Source: Erythrobacter sp. AP23
GTDB taxonomy: Bacteria; Pseudomonadota; Alphaproteobacteria; Sphingomonadales; Sphingomonadaceae
DNA: 64,000 nucleotides
Assembly: GCF_001542855.1 (NCBI RefSeq)
Contig: NZ_LNBY01000020.1
Span: 1-64,000 of the forward strand
Direction of reading: 5' to 3'
Shown piece after piece: positions 15,868 to 25,262 of the stretch; position 1 is the stretch's first letter, and every line of letters starts with the position of its first letter. The notes under the pieces were generated by a model. It made no database searches, had not been told where the DNA came from, and worked only from the letters and a program-made list of their open reading frames with translations. The translations under genes and the position numbers were made by a program.

Positions 15868-17220
15868 TCAGCCCTCGCGCTGGAATCGGATAGCATGGAC
15901 GCGGCTCGATTTTATTGTGAAGCCTTGACCGTCATCGTCGAAGACAAGGCGTGTTCCAAAAGAACTGAAGGAACCGTCAGGATTGCGCCTGAACTCCAGC
16001 GTGGAACCAGCTCCTCCGGCAAATTTCGACGAGATCGTGGCAGTGACTCGGTTAGACGCAACCGTGACGTTATAGACCGCCTCCAGCTCGTCCGAGACGT
16101 AGCGCCCGTCGAACTCGGACCGTTCACTCGTCAGGATGTCACCCTCGATAACTTCGATGATCGCGTCGGCCTTATCCTGCGACACGAAATCGCCGCGATT
16201 GCAGAACACTGCAACGGCAAGGTCGCGCGCCGGAAGACGGGCATACATGTTCTTGAAGCCTTCGGCGCCGCCGCCGTGCTGCACGAAATGCTGGCCGTTG
16301 CGGCGGCCGATCATAAGGCCGCCACCATAAACGAGGCCAGCGCGCTCATCGAGTGCAGGTTCGCCGTTCGTGAAGGTGCCTGGCGTGGTCATGATCTTCA
16401 GAACTTCGGGGGTCCAGACCTTGTGCCCAACTGCAATGTCATGTTCGAAGCGGGCTAGTTCATTGATCGAGACCATAAGCCCACCCGAGCCGCTGAAGGT
16501 CGGATAGGTGTCACGAATTTCGAACCCCTCGCCGACCGGAACGTAACCATGGGCAATGTTGGATCCAGACGGCTCGGCATCATTCATGAAGAAGCTACGG
16601 GTCATGCCTAAGGGCTGAAGGATCGCCTCTTGGGCATAGTCCGCAAAGGGAACGCCGGCGACTCGCTCGACCACTTCGGCGAGAAGCAGATAGCCGCCAT
16701 TGGAATAAGTGTAGGCAGTACCGGGAGTGAAATTGGTGCTTTTCTGTCGGAAGAGTAGCTGGAGTGCCGTATTCTTATCGGTATCCGCGGCGCTGTCGAA
16801 CCCGGCAAGGCGCACTAGCTCAAGAGAGTCGCGAACACCCGATGTGTGCAGCATTAGCATGCGGACCGTGACTGGTGCGGTATATGGAGGAAGTTCAGGT
16901 AGGTATTTGCGGACATCGTCGTCCAAAGAAATCTCGCCTTGCTCAACCAGTTTCGCCGCCGCAAGCGCGGTGAACTGTTTGGATACCGAAGCGGCGTAAA
17001 AGAGCGTGTCGCCGTCGAGCGGCTCCTTCGCCTCGAGATCAGCATAGCCCGCTGCGGTAATGAACAAGGTCTTTCCCTCTCGGAACGCCCCAACTGCGCA
17101 TCCTGGCGCCACCTGCCGACCATCAGGATCGGAAACAACCTGCTTCACCGCCTGAATATCGTCCGCAGGTGCTGTGGCGGAGGCAAGAGCCGAAGCAAGC
17201 AAGAGGCCATTTAATATCAT
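15868..17220 (-). CDS. Serine hydrolase, beta-lactamase/D-peptidase (S12) family
   Basis: About 450 residues from ATG 17220, which begins a typical Sec leader (MILNGLLLASALASA); ATG 17247 in frame adds nine residues before it. Catalytic motifs: S78-x-x-K81 (SVSK), YSN in TYSNGGYLLL, and a QHGGGAEGF segment in the KTG/HxG position. S12 enzymes include D,D-peptidases, D-aminopeptidases and esterases. Position between the TBDT and a D-aminoacylase points to periplasmic cleavage of D-amino-acid-containing peptides. The C-terminal ~110 residues form a separate lipocalin-like or DUF-type domain. Counterpart in locus 2 at 26028. Confidence 0.85.
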   Translation of the reverse strand: MILNGLLLASALASATAPADDIQAVKQVVSDPDGRQVAPGCAVGAFREGKTLFITAAGYADLEAKEPLDGDTLFYAASVSKQFTALAAAKLVEQGEISLDDDVRKYLPELPPYTAPVTVRMLMLHTSGVRDSLELVRLAGFDSAADTDKNTALQLLFRQKSTNFTPGTAYTYSNGGYLLLAEVVERVAGVPFADYAQEAILQPLGMTRSFFMNDAEPSGSNIAHGYVPVGEGFEIRDTYPTFSGSGGLMVSINELARFEHDIAVGHKVWTPEVLKIMTTPGTFTNGEPALDERAGLVYGGGLMIGRRNGQHFVQHGGGAEGFKNMYARLPARDLAVAVFCNRGDFVSQDKADAIIEVIEGDILTSERSEFDGRYVSDELEAVYNVTVASNRVTATISSKFAGGAGSTLEFRRNPDGSFSSFGTRLVFDDDGQGFTIKSSRVHAIRFQREG

Positions 17221-17316
17221 CGTCAAAGTCTCCGCAGTGCGTAACACTATTCAGGTGCCACGACGCCAGCCGGATGGGGGGAACTTGCATCCGACAGACG
17301 CCGCCGCATTTCGTGA

Positions 17317-20109
17317 TCAGAAGCGGAAGCGAATTCCCGCTGTGTAGGTGCGGCCAACCACATCATAGAGAGAGCGGACTGTGGCAAAGCCTCCCGTTCC
17401 GGTGATCGGCGGGTCTTGATCGAGCAAGTTCCTCACGGCGGCGAACAGAGTCACATTACGATCGCCGTTTTCGATGATGTCGTATGCAGTCGACAGGTCA
17501 AAGTAGAGTCTGCCCTCATGCTCAAGGACATCGAGATCCTTGCTCGTATAGGTGTTGTCGATGTTTCCGCCGCCCACATAGCGGGCGGTCAGGCTCACCG
17601 TGCTCGGGCCGGCTTCGTAGGCCGTATTCAGGTTGAAGCGCCAGTGCGGCTGGCCACCAATACTCGCGATGGTTGGCTGGTCCGTGCTGCCGGCTAGTTC
17701 GGTGACTGTCTGTCCGTCGTCCATCGTCATTTTGTCGACATAGGTCACCAAGCCGCGCAGCGAGAGGTCGCCTCGGCCCACTGAAGTGCGGTAGGCAAGT
17801 TCAAAATCGACGCCGCGGGTGTGAACCGACTGCAGGTTCTGCGGCGAAGATTCGACTTGCGAAATCCGGTTGTCTGGGCCGCGGGTGATCAGACCGCACA
17901 ACTGCGGTTGATCGCGATAACAGCGGTCGACGATTGCGGCCGCCGAAAGGGCGAGGATCGCGTCTTCCAATTTGATATTATAATAATCGACGGAGAGGCG
18001 CAGATTTGGCACGAAAGTCGGGCTGAGCACAACACCAGCAGTTAGCGTATCAGCCTTTTCCGGGTCTAGACCGGCATTGCCGCGGGATTGAGTTTGGACG
18101 CTATAGGACTCGTTGATAACCGGATCAAAGGGGCTGAACTGTGCCGTCGTGGCGCCGGAGAATAGCTCGGCTAAGCTTGGCGCTCGTATGTCACGCGACC
18201 GGGTGAAGCGAAAACGGACATCATCGTTAACATCCCAGGTCGCACCTACCTTCCAGGTCTCGACCGTGCCGGAGGTGCTGTAATCGGTTATGCGGCCGGC
18301 TACGTTAAGATCTAGGGCGTCAGCCCAGCTCTGGTCCGCAGCCAGCGGAATCACGAGTTCGCCGAATATCTCGGTGACGTTGACGGCTCCGTCCCAGGGC
18401 ACGGTGTTCCCCGTGGTAAAAGATCCGGCAGCCGAAAGCGCGTCGGATGTGACATCTGCGGTTTCGCGGCGCCATTCTAAGCCCGTCGCGAACGAGACGG
18501 GACCGGCCCAAGTGGAGAATGGTTGTCCGCGTAGGGTCGCGGCTGCCGCATTCTGGGTGATGTCCCACAGCCGCCAAGTCTCTCCGGTTACGTAATCGAT
18601 TGCTTGGGGGGAAGGGGCACCATCGCCGAACAGGTTGATGGGCACGCACCCCTCGCCGCGAGCCCCGGTGTCGCGGCATACCGCAGCTCCGGTGGTCGGG
18701 TCGAGCACTGCGTCGACTGCGAAATTGTAGTTGCGAGTGATGCGAGCGTTTGAGCCCCGGTGGCGATTTTTGGTCTGCCCATATGTATAGTAGGCGTCCC
18801 AGTTCCAGCCGTCGCCCAGGTCCCCTTCGAAGCCAACGACGAAGCGGTTGGTCTCCGCCCTTATGTGGTTCATTCCGCGACCATAATCGCGGTTGTAGCG
18901 CCCCATAGTGAAGCTGGTAATATCGTCAGATTCCATCGCGTCTCGCACGGACTGCACCAAGAACGGATTGTCGATCTGTATCGTGATCGCGTTGTCGGTC
19001 CGGGTAAGCCCGGGATGGTCGGTTTTCGACTTGGCCCACGAAGCCTCGACATATCCCGTGATCGCGTTACTCAGTTCATAGGAAAGGCGACCATAAGCGC
19101 TGCGGCGCTTCAGTGGCACTTCGAGGACAAGATCATCCCGGCCGCTAGCGCCGTCGCCGCCCACCATGCCGGTTGCGGTGCGAAGATCGCCATAGCGGAA
19201 CGGGATCAAACTACCATCGGGCGCGAACTGGTTGCCGGCAAGAGGCCCCGAATTGATCACGCCGCCGTAAGACAGGTTCGCGGAACGTGCATCGCGGACC
19301 AGTAGGCTTCGCGGTTCGTCGTTGGTCGGCGTGTACGCTGGATTGGCAATAATGCCCCAGTCTTGCGCGCCCCAATCACGGTCACCTTGGCGGGCAATGC
19401 CACTATTCTGGGCAATCTCGCCGGCCAGGAGAATTCTGCCACGGCCGTCCGCAAAGCTTTTGCCGTAGGCTATAGAGGCTAGATAGTTTCTATGGTCGTT
19501 ATGATCGGTGATTCCGGCCTGCACATTACCCTTGAATCCTTCAAGCCCGTGATCGAACTTGAAGTTGATGACACCTGCTACTGCGTCTGAACCCCACGCA
19601 GCCGACGCGCCGCCCGTGACGATATCAATGCTGCCGATCAACGCCTGCGGGATTGCGTTAATATCAACAGGGCCTTGAATCTGGGTTGAGACGAAGCGTT
19701 TGCCGTCAACCAGTACAAGAGTGCGATTAAAGCCGAGACCGCGCAGATCGAGAAAGTTGCCGCCAGCATATTGCGAGTTGTTGGTCGAGCTCGAAGGGGT
19801 CAGAGACGGGCGTACCGCCGGTATCTGATTGACGACGTCGGCCAGGTTGGGTGCTGCGACTTTCTCGAATTCATCCGTCCCGAGCACGGTCGTTGGCGTC
19901 GGCGCATTGAAACCCGTGCGAGCGACACGCGAACCGGTAACGATGATTTCAGTTACAGGCATCTCGTCCGCCGGCTCCGCCGTGCCTTCATTGGTCGATG
20001 CTGGAGCCGCCGTTTGGCCAAAGGCGGGACTAGCGACGACGATGGCCGTGCTTGCCGTTGCTAATAGCGCCAGCTTCAGACCTGAACGCCCACAATTGCG
20101 ATGGATCAC
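17317..20109 (-). CDS. TonB-dependent receptor (locus 1)
   Basis: About 930 residues. I chose the GTG at 20109 with AGGGG 10 nt upstream, giving a leader ending ...AFGQ; longer in-frame starts exist up to 20193. A TonB box-like PVTEIIVTGSR is followed by the plug domain (PTPTTVLGTDEFEKV, VDGKRFVS, IDIVTGGASAAWGSDAVAGV) and a large beta-barrel ending GRTYTAGIRFRF with a terminal Phe. It imports large substrates across the outer membrane using TonB energy; peptides or N-acyl-D-amino acids are the contextual guess. First gene of an operon with the serine hydrolase and the lipoprotein aminoacylase. Confidence 0.92.
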   Translation of the reverse strand: MIHRNCGRSGLKLALLATASTAIVVASPAFGQTAAPASTNEGTAEPADEMPVTEIIVTGSRVARTGFNAPTPTTVLGTDEFEKVAAPNLADVVNQIPAVRPSLTPSSSTNNSQYAGGNFLDLRGLGFNRTLVLVDGKRFVSTQIQGPVDINAIPQALIGSIDIVTGGASAAWGSDAVAGVINFKFDHGLEGFKGNVQAGITDHNDHRNYLASIAYGKSFADGRGRILLAGEIAQNSGIARQGDRDWGAQDWGIIANPAYTPTNDEPRSLLVRDARSANLSYGGVINSGPLAGNQFAPDGSLIPFRYGDLRTATGMVGGDGASGRDDLVLEVPLKRRSAYGRLSYELSNAITGYVEASWAKSKTDHPGLTRTDNAITIQIDNPFLVQSVRDAMESDDITSFTMGRYNRDYGRGMNHIRAETNRFVVGFEGDLGDGWNWDAYYTYGQTKNRHRGSNARITRNYNFAVDAVLDPTTGAAVCRDTGARGEGCVPINLFGDGAPSPQAIDYVTGETWRLWDITQNAAAATLRGQPFSTWAGPVSFATGLEWRRETADVTSDALSAAGSFTTGNTVPWDGAVNVTEIFGELVIPLAADQSWADALDLNVAGRITDYSTSGTVETWKVGATWDVNDDVRFRFTRSRDIRAPSLAELFSGATTAQFSPFDPVINESYSVQTQSRGNAGLDPEKADTLTAGVVLSPTFVPNLRLSVDYYNIKLEDAILALSAAAIVDRCYRDQPQLCGLITRGPDNRISQVESSPQNLQSVHTRGVDFELAYRTSVGRGDLSLRGLVTYVDKMTMDDGQTVTELAGSTDQPTIASIGGQPHWRFNLNTAYEAGPSTVSLTARYVGGGNIDNTYTSKDLDVLEHEGRLYFDLSTAYDIIENGDRNVTLFAAVRNLLDQDPPITGTGGFATVRSLYDVVGRTYTAGIRFRF

Positions 20110-20278
20110 GAAAGTCACTCCCCTTGCTCGTATTGACTCCGGACGAACTCGCTGGACGGCTGCATTACTCGCCCGAGGGCGGCCGGGATGCATGCCCGCC
20201 GGTCCGGATCGTTGGGTTGGTGCTCAGGAAAAAAGCAGGTTGTCGGCACCGGAACAAGCGAACATCGTTGGCCGACCT

Positions 20279-20293
20279 ATAGCCGTTGGCTAT
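20279..20293. promoter_or_regulatory. Candidate LysR box upstream of the locus-1 receptor
   Basis: ATAGCC-GTT-GGCTAT, a perfect 6-bp-arm palindrome with ATA-N9-TAT and T-N11-A geometry, about 170 bp before the receptor start. Same layout as 10506-10520. Confidence 0.45.
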
Positions 20294-20604
20294 GGCTGAT
20301 AGACACGTTCAGGCACTAACATCGGCTCGGATGACGCACCGCCTAACAAGAGCGGTAAGTGACGGATCTCAGTTCATTGTGACCGACCTGCCAGACTCCC
20401 GAAATCTGCTGAAAGGGGCTCGCCAATGATGAAATTTGGCCTCATCGAAGGCTGCCATGTGGTCTTCTATCTGCCAGTCCTTAAATGGCGTCGGCCCTAC
20501 GCTCCAGCTGTCGAAGCCATTCACTGCACCGCGCTCTTCGCACTATCACGGCAAGCCTGTCGAACGTGACCACGTTCGGCGTCGCCACTGCTGCGAAGGG
20601 GCCG
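20294..20604. other. Gene-poor stretch at the locus 1/backbone boundary
   Basis: No recognisable gene. A 47-residue frame (20426-20569, ATG preceded by AAAGGGG) is open but unlike any family I know. It lies just before the ArdC fragment. Confidence 0.35.
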
Positions 20605-20910
20605 CCGACGAGCGGGTGATTGCGGACCTGGAAGACGGACGGCTGCTATGGGTGCAGCCGTGGGATGCGCAGTATGCGGGTGCGCCATGTCGGTGAACCC
20701 GATTAGCGGTCGGCGGTATTCAGGAATCAATGTCCTGAGCCTGTGGGTCGCCGTGATCGAGGGCGGCTATGCCTCGCAGCGCTGGCTGAACTACCGCCAA
20801 GCAGTGGCAGCAGGCGGCCATGTCCGCAATGGGGAGAGGGGCACGACCGTCTGCTACGCCGACAGATTTACGCCTCGGGCAGAGGCCGAGCAAGCGCAGG
20901 ACGCAGGCCT
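20605..20910 (+). pseudogene. ArdC-like N-terminal fragment, frameshifted
   Basis: ERVIADLEDGRLLWVQPWDA in one frame continues near 20690 in another as NPISGRRYSGINVLSLWVAV, GGYASQRWLNYRQAV and GGHVRNGERGTTVCYADRF. This is the ssDNA-binding N-terminal domain (DUF1738) of ArdC antirestriction proteins. The metallopeptidase half is gone; at about 20915 the frame runs into a HerA-like fragment. An intact ArdC lies at 22462. Confidence 0.75.
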
Positions 20911-20924
20911 TTTGGGTTTGGAGG

Positions 20925-21130
20925 CTATGGGAATCGGCCACACGAAGGCTGCTCAAATTATCCTGATCGACATGAACGCCGTCGAAGATGAAGTTGTCGA
21001 GCTCGTTAGTGCGGTGACTGCGCGAATGATTTTTCGACAGCCGAGGCGAGCCGAACCACGTAACCGGTTCCCGGTTCATCTACTTCTTGAGGAAGCGCAT
21101 CGTTTCGTGGCCTCGACCCCCTCGAAGTAT
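20925..21130 (+). pseudogene. HerA/DUF87-type ATPase fragment
   Basis: In frame with the second ArdC piece, the sequence changes to AAQIILIDMNAVEDEVVELV, then RNRFPVHLLLEEAHRFVAST. This is the Walker B region (LLLEEAH) and surroundings of HerA-type helicases. The P-loop half and the C-terminus are missing. An ArdC-HerA junction is not a known architecture, so I read it as a deletion scar. Confidence 0.65.
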
Positions 21131-21285
21131 ACAATGGATGCCGGGCGTACGATGACGTTGAGCAAATCTGGCGCGCGTTGCTAGGTGCCGCGAAGATCAA
21201 CCCCTACGAGCCCATGAGCGGCGAATCGCAGGGGTTTGAACCGCTGGCGCGGGTCAATGAGGGTGGGACGGAGACGTGGGCCTGA
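21091..21285 (+). pseudogene. C-terminal fragment of an unrecognised protein
   Basis: A third frame gives RAYDDVEQIWRALLGAAKIN, then PYEPMSGESQGFEPLARVNE and a stop at 21283-21285 that overlaps the next ATG (TGATG). It has no start codon of its own, apart from a late TTG, and looks like the tail of a gene once coupled to the retropepsin-like gene. Confidence 0.4.
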
Positions 21286-21719
21286 TGCCGGGATTTATTG
21301 GCCATACACTGGGTGGCGAATTGCCGATCATCGACTGCGATCTGTCTTTGCCTATAGGTCAATGGAGCGGCCCTGGCGACCCACCGCTGGCTCCCGTACA
21401 TGCGCTTATCGATACCGGGGCGACTAACGTCGTGGTAAACTCCGGATTTGTGGCGCAGCTCGGTTTGCCTGCGGTGGGTACCATCCAGCACACCGTGGTC
21501 GGCGGGGCACAGATGGCCTGCCAGACTCACGCTAGCGTTGTGGTGTTTAGGGGAACACGCGCGATGCTCCCGGCGGCCCCATACACCTACAGCGTCACGG
21601 ACGTTCTTGCGATCGACGAGACCCTAGTCGACTACGACGTCATCATCGGCTGGGACGTGCTGCGCTTCGTAGACCTGAATTTTCGAAGGGATGGGTCAAT
21701 CTCGCTGCACTTTCCCTGA
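21285..21719 (+). CDS. Retropepsin-like aspartic protease-fold protein
   Basis: 144 residues. ALIDTGATNVVVNSGFVAQL (around residue 45) is the D-T-G-A active-site loop of retroviral-type pepsins, and IIGWDVLRFVDLNF near the end matches the conserved hydrophobic-Gly stretch of bacterial clan AA families. A single-domain protein of this size would act as a homodimer. Its ATG overlaps the stop of an upstream fragment. No signal peptide, so it is probably cytoplasmic. Function unknown; similar genes occur on mobile elements. Confidence 0.7.
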   Translation: MPGFIGHTLGGELPIIDCDLSLPIGQWSGPGDPPLAPVHALIDTGATNVVVNSGFVAQLGLPAVGTIQHTVVGGAQMACQTHASVVVFRGTRAMLPAAPYTYSVTDVLAIDETLVDYDVIIGWDVLRFVDLNFRRDGSISLHFP

Positions 21720-22461
21720 GAAGCGGCAGCTTGACCCGGCGACCCTCGTCTCTGAAAGTGGTGCCATGAGGCAAAATCTCGACGCCGTCGAACTCGTCGA
21801 ACACCGCCTGCTCGTCGCTCTGTTCTCGACTCCGAGAAGTTTCAGCCTCATCTGGACCCAGAACTGCAAGACGAGCGGCGAGTAATCGCCGCCAGCAGCG
21901 CGCCAGTACCGTCGGGCGGGGCTTGCTTGTGGTCTTCCGATCCCCAGGTGCACAAGCCGGAAATCGAAACCGTTGCGGCCTGGTCGATCTGATCATGAAG
22001 CAGCGGGTACATAGGTAGGCCCCAGCGGCTTCTTCCACGAACGAACGGCATGACCGATCCGCCATCATTTCACCTCCAGTGAACTACGGGGGTTCGCAGA
22101 TCGTTCACGTCGAAGGCACGCAGCCCGCAAGTTTGAGGCTCTATTGGGGCTTGAAGAGCACTTAAACTTCCAAAATCGCCTTCGTTTGACGATTTTTTTA
22201 AAACTGTCCGATTCCCTTCACCAGACGCGCTCTCATCACCCAATTCTCCCTTCCTTTCGGTATTTAACAAAAGAAGCAAAACTTTCAGCCAAAAAAATAT
22301 GGCCGGCAGTATGCTGAACAGATGACAGCTTTTGGGTAGTGGTCGTGACCACTCAAATGACCGCAATGAGGGCGCATAACGGTCATCATTGAAGGAGAGA
22401 GGAGGCAGCTTTGCTCTTCCTGAGCCGGGACATGTCGGTCCCGGTCATCAGGAGAACTCCC
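21720..22461. other. Gene-free stretch before ardC
   Basis: About 740 bp with only short overlapping frames on both strands and no recognisable family. AAAATCG-N11-CGATTTT followed by TTTAAA near 22171-22202 could be a weak terminator. The last bases hold the ArdC ribosome-binding site. Confidence 0.4.
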
Positions 22462-23391
22462 ATGACCAAGTCTCGCCGCGCCGTTTCGACATCGCCAGCC
22501 GAGCGCATCACTGCCGCAATCATCGAGAAGCTAGAGCAAGGCACAAAGCCTTGGGTCAAGCCGTGGCGCGGTGTGCCAGTTTCCCGGCCCTTGCGGAGTT
22601 GTGGGACACCGTACCGCGGTATGAACACTTTCTGGTTGTGGATGGTAGCCGATGGCTGTGGCTACGCCTCTCCCTACTGGATGACCTATCGTCAGTGCCA
22701 GAAGCTCGGCGGACAGGTCCGCAAGGGTGAGAAATCGACCATCGCGATTCTCTACAAGAGCTACACCAAGGAGGTCGAGAACGCCGAAGGCGAAGCTGAC
22801 ACCGAGAACCGGCGCGTCCTCAAGGCTTATGCCGTATTCAATGCCGACCAGTGCGACGGCCTCCCCGAGTTCTATCATCCCAAGCCACTCATTGCCGCGC
22901 TCGAGCCCGAAGGACGCGAAGAGCGGCTTGATACCTTTTTCGCCGAGATCGGCGCTGACCTGCGGCATCATGGAGCCCAGGCCTATTACGAGCCGCAGCG
23001 TGACCGGGTCACCATGCCGCCAGCCGAACTCTTCGAAGCCTATGACAACTACTACGCAACGCTCGCCCACGAGCTGTCGCACTGGACGGGGCATTCTTCG
23101 CGGCTCGACCGCGATCTCAAGAACCGCTTCGGCAGCGATGCCTATGCCGCCGAAGAACTGATCGCCGAACTGTCCTCAGCCATTCTCGGGGCCGAACTGG
23201 GTCTTCCCGTCACCCACCTTGACCATCACGCCAGCTACATCGCGTCCTGGCTCAAGATCCTCAAATCGGACGAGCGTGCGATCCTGACCGCTGCGGCCAA
23301 GGCCGAGGAAGCGGCCAGCCTGTTGCTCGACCTTGGAGGTCACCAATCCAGCAAGAGCGAGACCGATGTCGACCTCTCTGATGCGGCTTGA
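22462..23391 (+). CDS. ardC: ArdC-type antirestriction protein
   Basis: 309 residues, starting at ATG 22462 with AGGAG 7 nt upstream. N-terminal DUF1738 ssDNA-binding domain (AAIIEKLEQGTKPWVKPW, YRGMNTFWLW, MTYRQCQKLGGQVRKGEKST) and C-terminal zincin-like metallopeptidase domain with LAHELSHWTGH (HExxH, residues ~203-213). ArdC protects incoming plasmid DNA from host restriction during conjugation. First of a backbone set with the hypothetical gene at 23406 and DUF2493 gene at 24067. Confidence 0.92.
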   Translation: MTKSRRAVSTSPAERITAAIIEKLEQGTKPWVKPWRGVPVSRPLRSCGTPYRGMNTFWLWMVADGCGYASPYWMTYRQCQKLGGQVRKGEKSTIAILYKSYTKEVENAEGEADTENRRVLKAYAVFNADQCDGLPEFYHPKPLIAALEPEGREERLDTFFAEIGADLRHHGAQAYYEPQRDRVTMPPAELFEAYDNYYATLAHELSHWTGHSSRLDRDLKNRFGSDAYAAEELIAELSSAILGAELGLPVTHLDHHASYIASWLKILKSDERAILTAAAKAEEAASLLLDLGGHQSSKSETDVDLSDAA

Positions 23392-23405
23392 GCAGGAGAC
23401 TGTAG

Positions 23406-23846
23406 ATGGGACGTTCCGTCAGCTATCCGACCGGCTCCGTGGTGGCCTTTCGCCTGCTTGATGAAGGCGAAGACGACGATGTCGACTGGGCTTATGAGTG
23501 CCTCGTGGACGAAATCGTCGATACAGCGAAAGCTGCCTTTCCTTCGTTCGAGCGCTTCGATGGATGGCGCGGCCGCGAGGACCGCATCCTCCTGCGCAAT
23601 GCCTTCGCCGATTGCGGCATATCGACCTATTGCGGGCTCGCGGCGATCTGGCTCGCCGAACGCGATGATTCCCATTACTGGGAGGCGGACTTCTCCGTCC
23701 CACGAACTGCAAGGGCACGGCATTGGCTCGCCCAGGTGTCGGGAAGGTTCATCGATCTGTTCGGTGAGTTGCGCCTGGTCGGGCGGTTCTCGAATGGTGA
23801 AGCGATCTTCGAGCGCTCGCGATCCACCTGCGATACCGGGCCCTGA
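23406..23846 (+). CDS. Conserved hypothetical plasmid-backbone protein
   Basis: 146 residues, acidic (GEDDDVDWAYECLVDEIVD). I do not recognise a family. It starts 15 bp after the ardC stop with GGAG upstream, so it is probably cotranscribed with ardC, an arrangement typical of sphingomonad plasmid/ICE maintenance regions. No signal peptide or membrane segment. Confidence 0.65.
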   Translation: MGRSVSYPTGSVVAFRLLDEGEDDDVDWAYECLVDEIVDTAKAAFPSFERFDGWRGREDRILLRNAFADCGISTYCGLAAIWLAERDDSHYWEADFSVPRTARARHWLAQVSGRFIDLFGELRLVGRFSNGEAIFERSRSTCDTGP

Positions 23847-24066
23847 TCCTGCCTCGTCCCTGTCCGCCGGGAGAGGCCCTTGGGCCGGTCGGGGCGCGCC
23901 GCAACCTGCGGCCCGTCGGCCCGTGTTGCCCGCGCCAGCCTTAGGGCCGCAGGTTTCCCGCTGCGCGGTGCGTCACGCCCCTTGTCCCGGCCCTGATCGG
24001 GCTCCGGCGGACAGGACCGAGGCAATGGTGCCTCCTCTCCGTGTCCCCGCGATCAGGAGACACCCC

Positions 24067-25002
24067 ATGTACGACAGCTTCATCGACCAGTTGAGCGGCC
24101 TTGACCTTTCAGGCCTCAGCATCAGGTCAGCCCCATTCAAAGAGACCGACTTTCCCTGCGAAGACGCGATCGACCAGACGCTTGGCGCCATATGGTCCGA
24201 CCTTTTCGCGATGTTTTCCGACACCGCCTTGGAAGCAGATGCCGAGGATATTGCTTGGGGTATGGTCAACCTTTTCCACCGCGCCGCCAGCCGCAAGTCG
24301 GCTCAACTTGACCGGGCCAGCGACGAGATCCGGGTTCTCATTGCATCCGCCGATGGCTCCGAAGTGCATTCGAGCAATCTTGAAGAGCAGGTCGAGCGCG
24401 CGCAGGCTGCCGAAGCCAGCATGATGGCCTTCGAGCAGATGCGCGAGGCTGCGGCAGCACTCTACCGCGACGAGACCGGTTCCTCGTGGAAGCCCGTTTC
24501 GGGCTCGCGGACCAGCCATTCGCGCCACCTTACCTCGGCCGTGATCGATGCCCGCGATTTCCTTCGCATTCGCGCCGAGAACCGGCGTCATGCCCTGATT
24601 CCCGAAGGCACTCCGGTCCTTTTTGCCGGTGGTCGCCAGAGCTTCGAGAGCGCCGAGGACGCGCGCACCTATGCCGATAATATCTGGGCGACGCTGGACA
24701 AGGTTCGCAATGTGGTTCCCGATCTCTTCTTGGTCCATGGGGGCGACGGCAAGGGTGCCGATCGTCTAGCAGCGAGCTGGGCTGAGCGCCGCGAGGTTCA
24801 GCAACTCACCTATTCGCTCGATCGTCGGCTTGGTGCCCGCGCCGGCTTCAAGCGCAACGAGCAGATGCTCTCGCTTAATCCGCGTTATGTTGTCGCCTTT
24901 CCGGGAAATGGTGTGACCGAACGGCTGGTGATCGATGCCAAGGCGCGCCGGATCACCGTGGTCGATCGTCGCGGCCTCTTGGGCACCTCTCCAGGGTCCT
25001 GA
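24067..25002 (+). CDS. DUF2493 (SLOG-like) domain protein
   Basis: 311 residues. The N-terminal ~160 residues are helical, probably coiled coil around EEQVERAQAAEASMMAFEQM. The C-terminal DUF2493 domain has TPVLFAGGRQSFES, LFLVHGGDGKGADRLAASWA and RNEQMLSLNPRYVVAFPGNG, a Rossmann-like SLOG fold expected to bind nucleotides. Function unknown; common on alphaproteobacterial plasmids beside ArdC and SSB. ATG 24067 follows a GATCAGGAGACACCCC leader with AGGAG. A decayed partial copy lies at 37058. Confidence 0.85.
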   Translation: MYDSFIDQLSGLDLSGLSIRSAPFKETDFPCEDAIDQTLGAIWSDLFAMFSDTALEADAEDIAWGMVNLFHRAASRKSAQLDRASDEIRVLIASADGSEVHSSNLEEQVERAQAAEASMMAFEQMREAAAALYRDETGSSWKPVSGSRTSHSRHLTSAVIDARDFLRIRAENRRHALIPEGTPVLFAGGRQSFESAEDARTYADNIWATLDKVRNVVPDLFLVHGGDGKGADRLAASWAERREVQQLTYSLDRRLGARAGFKRNEQMLSLNPRYVVAFPGNGVTERLVIDAKARRITVVDRRGLLGTSPGS

Positions 25003-25073
25003 GGGGGCCTTCACAATCTGCAACTACATTACCCGGATGTGCGTTCGGCGCCGACCCGGCTATGGGCCGCTCA

Positions 25074-25262
25074 TGCAAGTTGGCGATCTGCTGCAGCGCT
25101 ACTTTCCCATCACCGATCTCTCCAGAGTGCTTCAGACACCTTCGCAGTCGGCAGCGAGCATCGCCAGGTCGACCTCGGCATTGTGCAAGATCGGGCCGAG
25201 CGTTTTGTATCGTCGTTGTTGCTGCACATGTTACGGTTTGCCGCCGATCTGCCGCTGCGATG
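25074..25262 (+). pseudogene. Frameshifted copy of the small gene at 37566
   Basis: MQVGDLLQRYFPITDLS in one frame continues in another as EHRQVDLGIVQDRAERFVSS and LLLHMLRFAADLPLR, parallel to MQLDDFLQRYFATTDLSG ... RVDLGLEEDRGKRFALWSFL in the intact gene at 37566-37829. At least one frameshift near 25135, and the C-terminal end is lost. Same position after DUF2493 as the intact copy after the DUF2493 fragment. Confidence 0.75.

Noticed and set aside
21643..22366. Minus-strand frames of 100-140 residues
   Set aside because: Arg/Ser-rich composition, overlap with each other and with the retropepsin-like gene's end, no recognisable domain.
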